Part shown: in pieces, positions 10,890 to 21,746 of the stretch
Position numbering within the stretch: position 1 is the first letter of the stretch
How the letters are laid out: every line of letters starts with the position of its first letter
DNA from: Rotaria socialis
Lineage: Eukaryota; Rotifera; Eurotatoria; Philodinida; Philodinidae
NCBI GenBank assembly: GCA_905331475.1
Contig: CAJNYU010002620.1
Span: 1-64,000, forward strand
Direction of reading: 5' to 3'
DNA: 64,000 bases
Program-made: the position numbers and the translations under genes
The notes under the pieces: model-generated
What the model saw: the letters and a program-made list of their open reading frames with translations, nothing else
Told to the model about the DNA's origin: nothing
Databases searched by the model: none

Positions 10890-11238
10890 TAGATCAGTGT
10901 GAAGCTAGCACGATGAAACAGAAATTCAACTATAAGTCGTCTCAGAAGTATTGCCGGCCCATAAAAACCAGACTATTCGAGGCAGAATTTAATTCTGGAT
11001 CGGATGGTGATACTTTTATTCCCCGGCAATATTTAGAAAAAAATTTTACTTACATCTTTGTTTTCTTCTAAATAGGACAAGAAAAACCGGATAGAATTTT
11101 CTCAAAGTATTACTGGGGAATAANAATTTTGCCTCGAATGGTCTGGTTTTTATGGGCCGGCAATACTTCTGAGAAGACTTATAGTTGAATCTCTGTTTCA
11201 TCGTGCTAGCTCCGTCGTGCTAGCTTCATACTGATCAA
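10890..11238. mobile_element. Foldback element of about 350 bp with an N near its centre
   Basis: Arms of about 110 bases are near-perfect inverted copies: left TCAGTGTGAAGCTAGCACGA onward, right ending in the same words reversed (TCGTGCTAGCTTCATACTGA). Shared inner words are agtattgccggcccataaaa and accagac/gtctggt. Near the right end TCGTGCTAGC is duplicated (gctagctccgtcgtgctagc). A single N lies at 11124. The 63-codon frame inside is not a transposase. Confidence 0.65.
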
Positions 11239-11815
11239 ACATAGCTAGAACTTTTAAAATCACAACTCAGTGTGCTGAAAGAATAATAAAACGTCGATTT
11301 TTCATCCATTTCATCTCATCATTGTTGTTATTTTTTGTCAAAGATGAACACGAACAAATCTGAATTTTCTTCTATTTAACAGATAAAATCAATTCAAAAA
11401 TGCACTATCGACAGGGCGAGAGTGTGCGCGAGAAACAGACGATATCAACGTACACACTCACATCCTGAATCATATCGGGCGAAACCTACAAAAGCAGAAG
11501 AAATTGACTTGAGTGCCTTGAAAAGAGAAGTGAAACTGTGCAATGTGGTAGAATGAAACAGTCTGTTTGAAACCGTCTATGATGATTTGCGAACCCATTA
11601 TCAAAGATATTATATTTTTTACAAAGACGTTCTGAGCTCTAAGGCCGATTGGAGTTTTAAGACGATAGTGTATGGGCAGGCTTTTTAAATCCTTTCAACC
11701 CAGGTCGATCTTTCCGATCACCGGATACTGTAAGAACCGGCCGGAAAGATGTGGAAAAATCACCGTATTTCGGAGGGGAACACTGGAAGTCGCTGGAACG
11801 TGGGAGCAGTGAAGG
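11239..11815. other. Gene-free stretch
   Basis: No gene seen. The words accggccggaaagatgtgg and ggtcgatctttccgatcacc (11,700-11,755) form a weak inverted pair, perhaps an old element end. The motif ACCCAGGTCGATC at about 11,700 recurs at about 28,618. Confidence 0.35.
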
Positions 11816-12114
11816 ATGTCCAAGGACTGAGAATTAGGAATTCCTCCTCAGTTCCCCTACAGTTCATTGCATACTAAAGGTAAAATATGGAATATTCACA
11901 ATAATTTTTGTTCTTACACTCATCTTCACCTACAAAATTGCGAGAATCAATAGTTCCGTGCGCAAATTATTTAAAAACAATAATATCGCAACTTTCGTGA
12001 ATGGTGGAACTGTGAGGGAACCAATGGTTAGTTCCCATTTTCTCTAGGAATTATCACAGGGCACTGACAATTCCTCGGCAGATTAGGAATTCCTATTTGT
12101 CAGCTCTTGGACAC
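11816..12114. mobile_element. Degenerate inverted-repeat element
   Basis: GTCCAAGGACTGAGAATTAG plus GAATTCCT at 11,818-11,850 is mirrored by AATTCCTATTTGTCAGCTCT plus TGGAC at 12,090-12,112, with several mismatches. The interior is non-coding. It is probably an old MITE; no target duplication is readable. Confidence 0.4.
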
Positions 12115-12468
12115 TGCTGATATATGCAGCCCAAATTATTTTCTTCTTATGTAAAAGAATCTCTCCAAAGAATTTTTCTTGTAGTTCTTGTTAGACGCAT
12201 TTCGTAGCTAATAACTAATATTGCAACTTATGGTGAAAGTCAGATTAAGATCGATCAATTATAAATCATGAGTTTTTAATGGTTAGGTAACGGATTATGT
12301 CTATAAATAACAAAAAGGAAATCAAAATTTTATTTTCTATTCTGATGATTATAATCGATGCCTCTTGTACAATTATTAATCAGTTTTGATTGACATTACT
12401 AAGAATATAACTATTGATAAAATGATCAGAAATCGATGAAAAAAAAAGGGTATGATTTCAATCTACTT

Positions 12469-13178
12469 AGGCCAGTCCAAAAATAGTTGCGGAGGTATAT
12501 CAATTTCTTATAGAAACTTCTGAGGAACTCTTATTCTTTACAGTACGATAGAGAAAAGAAAGCTGTATTTTTTATGCTATTTGATCGTACTTTAACTAAT
12601 ATGATGATAATGCATTTCCCATAAGACTTTTTTCGTTTGCATAGTTCCAGGTTGTAAGTTGTACATCGCAGTTTTCATTTCCTTGTTAGTTGTATTAGCA
12701 ACCAAAATATGTCATAACATGCAACGTGAAAAGCTCTACAATCTACATAGTAAAGTTTATTGAAATTGTTTTGAAAGAAAGGAAAATTCTATACGATCAA
12801 TTTTTACAACGACCAAAGCTCGATCACTCAAAGCCTTGCCCATTTTGAAAAGAAAAAGTGCAAATAGAAAATAAGTGGTTTTGTGGAAATTGTAGAGCTT
12901 TTCATGCTGCACCTTGTGGCATATTTTGGTTGTTAGTATAATGTATTAGTGAACTAAAAAGACTAAACGGTCTGGCTCATTGTGTGCTAGTACAACGAGT
13001 AGATATGTTAAAGAAAAAAGTTTTATGAAAAATTTATTATTATCATATTAGTTAAAGTACGATCAAACAGCATAGAAAAGTAGAGCTTTATTTTCTTTAT
13101 CAGACTGTAGAGAAAAGCAGTTTCTCAGAACTTTTTATAAGAAATTGATATACCTCCGCAACTACTTTTGGGCTGACC
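12469..13178. mobile_element. Mariner-type foldback element, 710 bp
   Basis: Ends GGCCAGTCCAAAAATAGTTG and its mirror CAACTACTTTTGGGCTGACC are each flanked by TA (12,467-12,468 and 13,179-13,180). The terminal words resemble mariner/MADE1-type repeats (TTAGG...CAAAA.TA.TTGCGG). The inverted homology runs far inward: atatcaatttctta, gtacgat...aaagaaa, and the pair ctacaatctacatag / gtggaaattgtagagc. No transposase frame of useful length remains, so this is a non-autonomous foldback derivative. Confidence 0.6.
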
Positions 13179-14060
13179 TAAGCAATTTATATATGCAATT
13201 TGTTTTTCATGAAGATACATTCAAGTTGAGTTCATCTTGCAGCAATGGCCGTGATTATTTGAAAATCAGTTTTGGAGACACTGGTTCAACTTATTCCAAT
13301 AATGATTCTATGTGTCTTTACATTCTTTTCGAAAGCTTCTCGCGGCTAGTGTATAGAAGACGAATGTTACTTATAAAAAAACATTTAGAAATATGAGATT
13401 GTAATGTCAGAATGGACACACCGCTGTATAAATGAACATAAAGTTGTAGTCAAAGAAAACGATGCTCGGCCATGTCGTATAGAACGGTCAGTACACGGCC
13501 CTAAACGACTACCTTCTAAGGCGAACGTTTTTTACCGTTTTATATCTCTTTTATTTGGAGATATAAATATGGGTAAAATAGATACTTACACATCGTCGTT
13601 CAACTTATTCTATTTCATTTAATTTTTTTTTTAATTTTTATGGTATTCAATTTTAATTTTTCGATTATTTCATTGTTTCTTATTTTTTTCCCGATATTTT
13701 TTTTGTTTGTTTTATTTCATGTTATTTTGTGTGTAGACTTTTCCTTTGAAAATAAATGTATAATAATATTATTAAATTAAATTTTTAAAAAGTATAAATG
13801 ATCAGCGTAACTCTCACGTAAAATGGTGAAAAACGGCCCGCAATCCGAGCTGACGGAAAACTGCTGAAAACAGCGGTCGTTTTTCATCGTTTAGGGCATT
13901 GTTTGCGTCGTTTCTTAACCGTTTCAGGCAGTTTAATGCCATCTTTCAGGCAGTCTAAATGATGGATCTGGATGGGAGTATTTATCCTGAATAGCTATAC
14001 ATCGCATTTTGTGATACTATCAACGATACATAGATCGGGATAATTGGCAATATAGAATTT
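13179..14060. other. Gene-free stretch with GC-rich CGTTTxCG motif patches
   Basis: Frames at 13,145 and 13,404 look random. Two patches (13,455-13,540 and 13,800-13,940) are GC-richer than their surroundings and carry words such as GGCCCTAAACGAC, AACGGTC and GTCGTTTxxxCG, related to the array at 28,630-28,920. Confidence 0.4.
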
Positions 14061-14063
14061 AGG

Positions 14064-14980
14064 AGTATGAAGACAATAATTTGAAGTACAGACAAGTGAA
14101 TAAGTTGAACATCACATATGTGGGGTGGTGTTGGTGTGATGTTGTATTGAAAGTAGATGTCTCTAGTGCTACACTTCGATTTCCATTCTCCATAATTTGG
14201 GGAACAATTTGATGCCCGATGCGTCCACGCACATTCAAAACCATCAGTACGCTGAATAGGCTAATGATTATCTAGATTGAACAAACGAAAAGAAAAGAAG
14301 TAAACACTTCATAAAAACAAATTATACCAATGGCAAAAATGATATCATGATAATATATACTGAATAGAAGAGCAGATAAGTAGAGTCAAGTTTATGGGAA
14401 CAAGTCGGAAATTGACTTTCATATCCGATGATAGCACGAATCATAGATTTTCATCGCGGGCGAAAATCTACCGCTGTCGCCTCGCTACTGCGCCGCTAAC
14501 GCCGTGGGCATGTATCGCATGAATGCTAAATAATGACCAAAAGACAATGCCACTAATGATCAACTTTCGAGCTACACGAGGTGCACTTTGTTTGAGAAGC
14601 CATGCTTTGAACGACGTAACCAGCCATCGATCTATAGAAATTAAGCAGAGAAAATAGCCAGCGAGAGCAACGCTCAAATTATATCCATATGTCAGAAGTT
14701 TGCATAAAGGAAGTATGTATTGAAGAATATCATTGTCGGTTCAGGCAGAGACGATCATTGGTTAACAGGAAACGTACAATAAGACAATATTACTCAGGGA
14801 TAAATAGACAAAATACGATGAACAAATATTAATTCGAAGTGAACGATGAGAGAATATGATTGCATCAGCTAAATTGCCGAAATTATCAATGATAAAAACC
14901 AAGGGTAATTCATAAAGAAAAAGAGCAACTCCTATTTGATTTTGTTGAATTTGTAACCATGTTGGCATCTTCCTTCTCAC
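14064..14980 (-). pseudogene. Rhodopsin-like GPCR pseudogene 2
   Basis: On the minus strand a receptor can be traced in pieces. TM1 lies in VALFLYELPLVFIIDNFGNL; then IIFSHRSLRINICSSYFVYL and SLSNIVLLYVSC (TM2), ending in a stop at about 14,762. In another frame come GYNLSVALAGYFLCLISIDR with a DRW variant of the DRY box and TM4 (KLIISGIVFWSLFSIHAIHA). A GC-rich patch at about 14,455-14,510 breaks the frame. Further on, FAIGIICFYEVFTSFLF and SLFSVLMVLNVRGR look like TM5 and intracellular loop 3. TM6-7 are not found. Several stops and shifts make it dead. It points opposite to pseudogene 1 and is much more diverged from the intact receptor, so it may be a different receptor lineage. Confidence 0.6.
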
Positions 14981-15027
14981 TGAAAAAAGTAATGAGCGTC
15001 TATTGTGTAGAATGCGTTATTTTAAAT

Positions 15028-15116
15028 TAGTGGTGACAGTTTAACTTTATTTAAACTGTTACCGTGTTTTGCTTCAACTTTAACTTGTAAAGTAAAGTTA
15101 AAGTGCTACTCCTATT
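15028..15116. mobile_element. Degenerate relative of the 1,242 hAT-like MITE
   Basis: TTAGTGGTGACAGTTTAACT at the left and AAAGTTAAAGTGCTACTCCT at the right recall the ends AGGGGTGGCA / TGCCACCCCT, with TTTAAACT/AAAGTTAAAG words between. It is shorter, with several mismatches. Confidence 0.4.
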
Positions 15117-17307
15117 TTAAATCACTCTCTCTTCTTCTGCTCGAATGATGAAATGGAAATTAGATTAGCTTGATTTTATATAAAGAACTACTTAAAACAA
15201 GCAACTTGTATTATTCTATGATATAATTAGTTTGCTTCATGTACTTAGTGCCTTCCAAATAACAATATCATGATTCTATGATTTCGACTTAGTTTACTGT
15301 TAAGAAGAGTCAGGTAGAAAACCATGTGGATCTTTACGCGTATGATCTCAATTTATTCTTACAGGACTGGTATCCTTCAGCTCTTTTATGTTCTAAATGG
15401 TTGAATATTGACCTGTTTACTCACACTTTCAAGATAAGGCTTAACTCTGACGAAATGATGATAAATGTGAACAGTCATTTTAATCCGATTTCACCACTAT
15501 TTCAATATGATTAAAGCTAGGATAGCTCTGAGAACTGAACTGATTTTGATACTATTTCGAATATGTCTCTATATTTTCTCTTTATTTAGCTCTTGTCATT
15601 TATTTCAATATCTGTCATTGACAAAATCATCAGTTTTACATGCTAAATAATAGCTTTCATATTTGTTACGTTCTTCTTTGTATCATTTATCTGATAGTAA
15701 TCAAAATTATGTTCTATGGGACAACCATCTCTCTCAATGTGAGAAGAGAGGGGAAATTGGGAAAAGACAGAAAAATAATAGATAGAGAGCAATAAATAAG
15801 TTCAATAATCTACCTTTACGTATGCTGGCTAGTCAAAAATAAATAGTTGCATCCTAACGTCATAGACTAATGATAGTTTACCCGTAAAATCTGGTATACT
15901 ATCGTTAGTTATTTTATCTAATGTCATTAAACTGTTTTTTACTCTTTTTTTTTGTATTATCATTCATTCTTTTTGAAGACGACGTATAGAAATCAGGAAT
16001 GCTGATATTGACAGTATGAGCAAATTAATAAATGAAAGAAGTTGCTTGTAATCTATTGACTGTATGCCATCTTCCGTACCCGATCTGATTTTCTTGTTTT
16101 TTTTCAATATCACAAATACTTTCACGCATATGCAGAATGAGCCAGTTTAATCCGTGATACGCCATGATCTCTATGGTGTTCAAACTTGTTTCGGTCATAT
16201 AGCTGATCGTGTAGAAAAAATGAAAAAAGTAAGCAAGTTTCGAATTCTCTCTCATGTGAATGAATTCGACCACATTCTACCAGCCGACAGAATTCTATGC
16301 GATTTCGAAGAGAGGAACTACTCATGTATCCAGCAGTTAAGTTTTATTTAATTAGTTAAGCACTACTTAGTTCCTAATACCAACATTAGATGTCACCGAA
16401 AGTTAGACTCCGCCGAATCCAATACTTGTGGGATTCAAATGTTACTCTTCAACTCTCAATCTCACATAAAATCTAGTTGGATCCGATTAGGTCAGATGAT
16501 TTTCCTGGATTTTTCTATTTGCTTGTTTTTCTTACCATTCTTTCATAAACGCTAAAATCATAGCAATAAATTCAAATTATCATTCCAGAATGCTATAAAT
16601 CATATAAATAAGCATCTAGCTTTTGACCGGATCATCCTATTCGAACATTTATTGGAATTTTCAAACATTTATTGGAATTTTCAGTTGTGAGCACTGAATA
16701 TCCGACTGTATAGAAACAAATCTATGTAACCTTTGCCGAATAATAATTTAGTATCGAAAGAAATCAAAAAAAGGTAGGTAGAAGACCTATTATTCGCTAA
16801 GAAATAATAATAAAGAATTCTTCTGATAAAGAAAACCACATTTATTTATTGTTTTGTTTTGTTCAGCAAACGTTATACAGCACAAATGATTATAATTAGG
16901 GCAAAGTCTACTAAATTGTACAAATGCATCAGCTACTACAGAACAAAAGAAAAGTCTACTACATTCAAAATATAACTCAATAAGACAAAGAGTAAAATAT
17001 GCAAAAAACAAAACAAACGACATGAATATTCGACAATGATTAAAAGAAAAAAAAACAGCAATACACAAACAGTGTAATAAAGCAGAAGAGCAATTTGAAT
17101 AAAATGTCACAATACAAAGTATGACGAGATTCAAAAGAAAGACACATATTCAAAAACAAACATTGCACACAAAAGAAATATTCAATATGTATATTGACTT
17201 TGTATTAATCATTAGTTCCTGACTCGAGAACGAACTTTTCGTGTAGATTCAGCTAGATGACAGATGAAAAATAATCATGAAAAAAACAAAGAAAACTTTT
17301 TATAAAA
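15117..17307. other. Long gene-free stretch
   Basis: No gene seen. The 114-codon minus-strand frame at 16,790-17,134 is low-complexity Cys/Phe without a domain. A tandem duplicate of a 20-base unit (acatttattggaattttca) lies at about 16,642-16,682. The part above 17,200 is probably PBX 3' UTR. Confidence 0.45.
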
Positions 17308-18759
17308 TTATCTTTCACCTTGTTGTGGACTATCACTGTCTCGACGCATACCACAAACACCTTGTGCTGCTTGATTTGCCAATTTCGATGCATATAAATT
17401 TGCTTCTTCTTGTGCTTTGCCAATATTTTTTTTATATCGAATACGTTTATTACCAAACCAATTGCTAACCTAGAGAAAATAGTTATCTTTTAAAAAGCTA
17501 TAATTCTTAGCAGCTATTCTTTCATGACAAAAAAATATATATAAAGAGAGAGAGAGAGAAAGAGTTTCAACTGTAGCATCTCTTTCTCGAGAACGCCTAA
17601 AATTAAAAACGACCGATTACCTGTGACACACTAATACCACATTTACGAGCAAGTTCTTCTTTGGCTTCTTCACTTGGATATGGATTCGATAGATGTGAAT
17701 AAAAATATTCATTGAGAACTTCAGTAGCTGTTTTACTAAAATTACGACGTTTTCGTCTAGAAAAATACAAATACATAAAAGTCAAATGGAAATCCGAATT
17801 TTTCTATACAATATTTACCGTGCGTCAAGAAACCGCGAACGAAGTATCATCACAGCTTCACATGTACTTTGTTTGAGTTGTAATTGAATTGATGAAAATT
17901 TTTTCCGAATTATTGATACCATTCGATCAATTTCTCGTGGTGATATTGGTCGCGCTCGACTTTGCTCTCGTAATAAATTAATAACATGACTAGTGAAATC
18001 ATTGCATGCTTGTTCCTATTAATTAAAGACAAACGATCATTCTTTTACTATTAAACTAATCTCAAGTCTAGTTCGTTCTAATGCAAACATGTTTTTCTCG
18101 CGAATACATACATATTTTTCCAATTCAGTATGATAAAGTTGTCGAATTTGTGATAATTTCGCTCGATAATCTCCATGTTCAAGTGCAGATTCATCATTGA
18201 TACTTGCTGCTGCATTAGCATTGGCAACAGATGACGATGAACCACCTAATCGTTCCGGTCCAGCAATACCTTCTGCTAATAACATATTGTCAAGACGCAT
18301 TAATTGAGCATCAGGTGGTTCATCTTCAGAAAAATTTCGAAGATTAATGGCTACAATAAAATATCATCATTAAATAGAGAAATAGAAAAATAAAAAGATC
18401 CTTTTTTTCTCAAACCTGTTTTTTCTTTTATTTCACATAATACTTGAAAAAAAGCAGGTTTGAGTCGACTTTGATTAAACGCATGTTTTCTATAAAAGAA
18501 AAAAATTAACTTTGAAGTTTACTTTTAACTTTTGAAATTAATTAACAAACCGCGCTTGAGCTTCATCAAGGCTTTGATCGACAATTGACATGATTTGTTG
18601 TATCATTCCATTAACATCGTTAAATGGCTTATTTTCATTCGCATTCATATCATATGAATTATATTTGGCATCAGTTGTTGATAAAGTCAATGGTGAAATC
18701 ATTGGATTATAAAGTGAAGAACCAAGATTTGAATTATACGTAGGATCTTGACCGTCCAT
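17308..18759 (-). CDS. PBX: PBX/Exd TALE homeodomain transcription factor
   Basis: Six exons on the minus strand: 18551-18759, 18416-18489, 18112-18350, 17819-18015, 17621-17756, 17308-17469. All phases agree and give 338 residues from the Met at 18759 to TAA. The N-terminal half is the PBC domain: [20 protein letters not shown], then [12 protein letters not shown] and [18 protein letters not shown], with a short Ala/Ser insert, then [20 protein letters not shown] and the PBC-B part ending RFLDA. The TALE homeodomain spans about 240-302 ([20 protein letters not shown], the [10 protein letters not shown] three-residue extension, [14 protein letters not shown] in helix 3). The short C-tail ends SPQQGER. 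PBX proteins are nuclear cofactors binding DNA with Hox and Meis/Prep factors. The length is near short PBX isoforms. The gene is head to head with hnRNP F/H, 265 bases ATG to ATG. Identity is very secure. Confidence 0.95.
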
Positions 18760-19024
18760 TTTATTCCGATAAATTACGCTAATCTAATCGGATTCAGATT
18801 GTTCTTATTTTTTTCTCCATATTTTACCCTGAAATTAACAATGTTATAAACAAATCTTTTCTATTGGTTGATTTCATGTGCATTAACGTGTTGATGTAGA
18901 TGACTGTTTTCTAGAAAGGATACAGTTTATTTTATATATATTATCTAATTGGTTGTTAACTAACAATGATCTTTCATTGTTCATTCAAATAATATTTGAT
19001 CATCTTCATACAAGATCTTTAGCG
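18760..19024. promoter_or_regulatory. Shared divergent spacer of PBX and hnRNP F/H
   Basis: Only 265 bases separate the two start codons, so both promoters and both 5' UTRs must lie here unless upstream exons exist. An acceptor-like ATCTTTAG lies two bases before the hnRNP ATG, which would fit a trans-spliced leader. No clear TATA box; the role is inferred from position. Confidence 0.4.
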
Positions 19025-21326
19025 ATGAACGGTTCATACGGTAATACGAATTTTGTTGTACGTCTTCGTGGTTTACCATGGAATACAACACAAGTTGAAG
19101 TTCAAAATTTTCTTCAAGGTTTTTTCAATTAATTACAATTAAATTTTTGATAATTAAAAATATGATCGTGCTTTTCAGGTTGCAATGTTCGCCAAACAAA
19201 TTTTGTAACTAATGATCAAGGCCGAGCAACTGGTGAATGTTTCGTTGTATTAGAATCAAATGAAGATGTTGATATTGCAAAAAGTTTCCACCAAAAAAAT
19301 ATTGGTAGTCGTACGTATCTCTACTAAATGTTTGATGAAGCTCTCAATCAGTTTTATTCGTATAGAGAAAAAGTGATACTTGGTAGTAGAAGAGAAAATT
19401 TTGATCTGCAACCTAGAATTTCTTTTTTTCGATAGTTCTATTCAATATACTATGAGCATATCTCGATTGAATCTCACAAAAATATAATTATGTAATGAAA
19501 TGGAATAAAGTACTAATAGTTAGTACAATCCTAATAAACACACTTAGAAATCATTCTTTCAGTGGATTGTTATTAGTGAAGAAATATTTTGAATTTCATA
19601 TTTATTTAAGGTTATATTGAAGTATTTGAATCAAATGCTGATGAAATGACTCAAACAACAAAAAATAACACCGCCGCTACTACCAACAACAACAACAACA
19701 ACAATAATAATAATAACAACAATGCCAATAGTAACTCAAATACTACTAATCAAAATAGTGAAAATAATTCGTCAAATACCGATAATTGGCGTGAACCAGT
19801 TGTTCGTCTTCGTGGTTTACCATATAATTCAAGCAAAGAAGACGTGACACGATTTTTCGACGGTACGTACACACTGATTTCATAGGGAGTGAGATAGAGA
19901 GAGAGAGAGAGTAAAGAGGATAAAGAGATTTTCAGTTGGAAAAATTCCTCTCCAAGATTAAAAAGGAAAAGAAAATCTATATTGTTTTGTCTTGTTTTTG
20001 TCTATTTTTTGGGATTACCTCACCTTGTAGGACTCGACATAGCTCAGAATGGTGTACACATCTCCTCGAGCAAACCAGCAGGCGAGGCTTTCGTCGCTTT
20101 TGTGAACATGGACAATGCCCTACGAGCTTTGGAATTCAACCGCATGAATATGGGGCATCGGTACGGTAAACTGAGAGAGAAGAAAACCTTCTTTTCCTAC
20201 TCTAGATAAAAAAAAATTGATTTCGATGTTGTTAATTTCTCAAATTAAATTGATCGAATAGAATTTTAGAAACTACATATCTATTTGCCTATAATTTTAT
20301 AATTTTGCTTTTTAATTTCCTATTCGATTAATTTACTGGAATAAAAAATGATTTATTTTTGTTATTTTATTATATCCGTATTCCCTGTTTTGTCCTGTTT
20401 CACTTTTTCTAAAATTCATTTACTTTTTTATTTCTATCTCTTTTAATAATATTCTAATGTTTTAATTATGATTATCATTAAAACAGCTATATCGAAGTGT
20501 TCAAATCGACATATGCTGAAGCTCGTGCCTCAATCATGAATGATACACAATCGATGGCACGACAACGTGGTAGCGGACCTAATCAAAATTATGGAAATCA
20601 ACGACAAGGAAATTATGGTGGTTATAGTGGTAATATGGGGGGTAGCGGTGGTAACAGTGGTTTTAATAATAACATGAATCAATTCGATGGTCCGCCACAA
20701 GACAATTACAATTTCGGTGGAGCTGACGATGCCGGTAACAACTTTCCAATGAATAATCAAATGGGTAGCGGTACTGGAGTCAAACGTGAGTATTATGAAT
20801 AGACATTTGCCTATTTTGATGGGAAACTTTTTTTTACAGGACCCATGACTGTATCATTTACTATGAAAATACGTGGTGTACCATTTGAAGCTGGCGAAAA
20901 AGAAGTTTTTGAAGTAAGAAAATTATTATATTGGTGTTTTTCAACAATAGAAAGTCTAACGATAGAGGAAATTTCATATTGCACGTACAGATGGGAATAT
21001 AAAACTACTGTCCCTCGTGAACACCCATAATTCGAGAATGAACTTTAAAAAAGACGATATTTTATATTTTAGTTCTTCAGTCCTGTTGTACCTATTCGAC
21101 TTGAGCAAGAAAATACTCCGCGTGGTAAACCACCAATATGGTATGCTGAATTCGGTTCGCGTGAAGAAGCAACTGAAGCACTAACGTAAGGCTGTTGATT
21201 TTGAATAAATTGCATTTTCAAAAATTATACCTTTTTAGATATCATAAAAAATATATGGGAACGCGATATATTGAATTATTACCATTGTATGATGATGTCA
21301 ATCGATCGAAAATGGTTCGCACATGA
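19025..21326 (+). CDS. HNRNPH: hnRNP F/H-family RNA-binding protein, three quasi-RRMs
   Basis: Eight exons: 19025-19118, 19179-19310, 19611-19862, 20031-20160, 20487-20785, 20840-20913, 21073-21185, 21239-21326. Phases agree and give 393 residues (human HNRNPF is 415). qRRM1 is about 9-85 (FVVRLRGLPWNTTQVEVQNF, ending RYIEVFES). An Asn-rich linker follows, coded by an AAC/AAT run at 19,682-19,730. qRRM2 is about 132-212 (PVVRLRGLPYNSSKEDVTRF, ending RYIEVFKS). A Gly/Asn/Tyr-rich part (about 225-300) precedes qRRM3 (MKIRGVPFEAGEKEVFEFFS, ending RYIELLPL). The family binds G-tracts in pre-mRNA and regulates splicing and polyadenylation in the nucleus. Exon 4 is visibly GC-richer in third codon positions than the other exons. 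Identity secure; F versus H cannot be assigned in a rotifer. Confidence 0.93.
19682..19730 (+). repeat. AAC/AAT triplet run coding poly-Asn
   Basis: In-frame AAC/AAT triplets in exon 3 of hnRNP F/H give a run of about 13 Asn between qRRM1 and qRRM2. It is likely length-variable. Confidence 0.8.
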
Positions 21327-21740
21327 AAAGCATAAAAAGCGAAACGTTCTTTATTATATGTACAGAAACAGCGCGTGTGCTCTTTTTTTTTCTTCTTTTA
21401 CTATTGTTGCAAGAGATAACTTCTGAAAAAAATGTTATTTGATCTACGCTTAATTCTTTCGTCATGTTTTCTTGTTTTTTATTTTAACAATCGAAAGAAG
21501 ATCACATAGGTAAAATATGGGTGAAAACCATTCCAAGAAAGAAGAATAAGCGTGTATTGTCTTTCTGTTATTGTTCTGGTTTCTTTTCTCGTTCTCTATG
21601 CTTAGTCTTGGCTTTCTTTTTGTGTATCGTATTCTTCGTCATGTTCGCACAAATGAAAAGAACAAATAAAAATTGAAACTTTGATTTGTTCGTCAAGAAA
21701 ACAGAACTATAAATGAATAAAATAAAATAAAAGAGGCTCT

Positions 21741-21746
21741 TTCCAG
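21741..21746 (+). promoter_or_regulatory. Splice acceptor directly before the TTC4 start codon
   Basis: TTCCAG lies immediately upstream of ATG (21747) after an AT-rich, pyrimidine-poor stretch. With no obvious coding exon between the hnRNP stop (21326) and here, it may accept a 5'-UTR exon or a trans-spliced leader, which bdelloids use. The same TTCCAG is kept in the decayed copy at about 32,059-32,064. Confidence 0.45.

Noticed and set aside
10880-11071. 63-codon frame inside the foldback element
   Set aside because: Lies within a palindrome arm and interior; no transposase motif.
13145-13622. Frames of 83 and 72 codons
   Set aside because: The first begins inside the mariner-type terminal repeat; neither has protein-like composition.
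16790-17134. 114-codon minus-strand frame downstream of PBX
   Set aside because: Phe/Cys/Leu-rich translation of A/T-rich DNA without conserved motifs; probably PBX 3' UTR or spacer.
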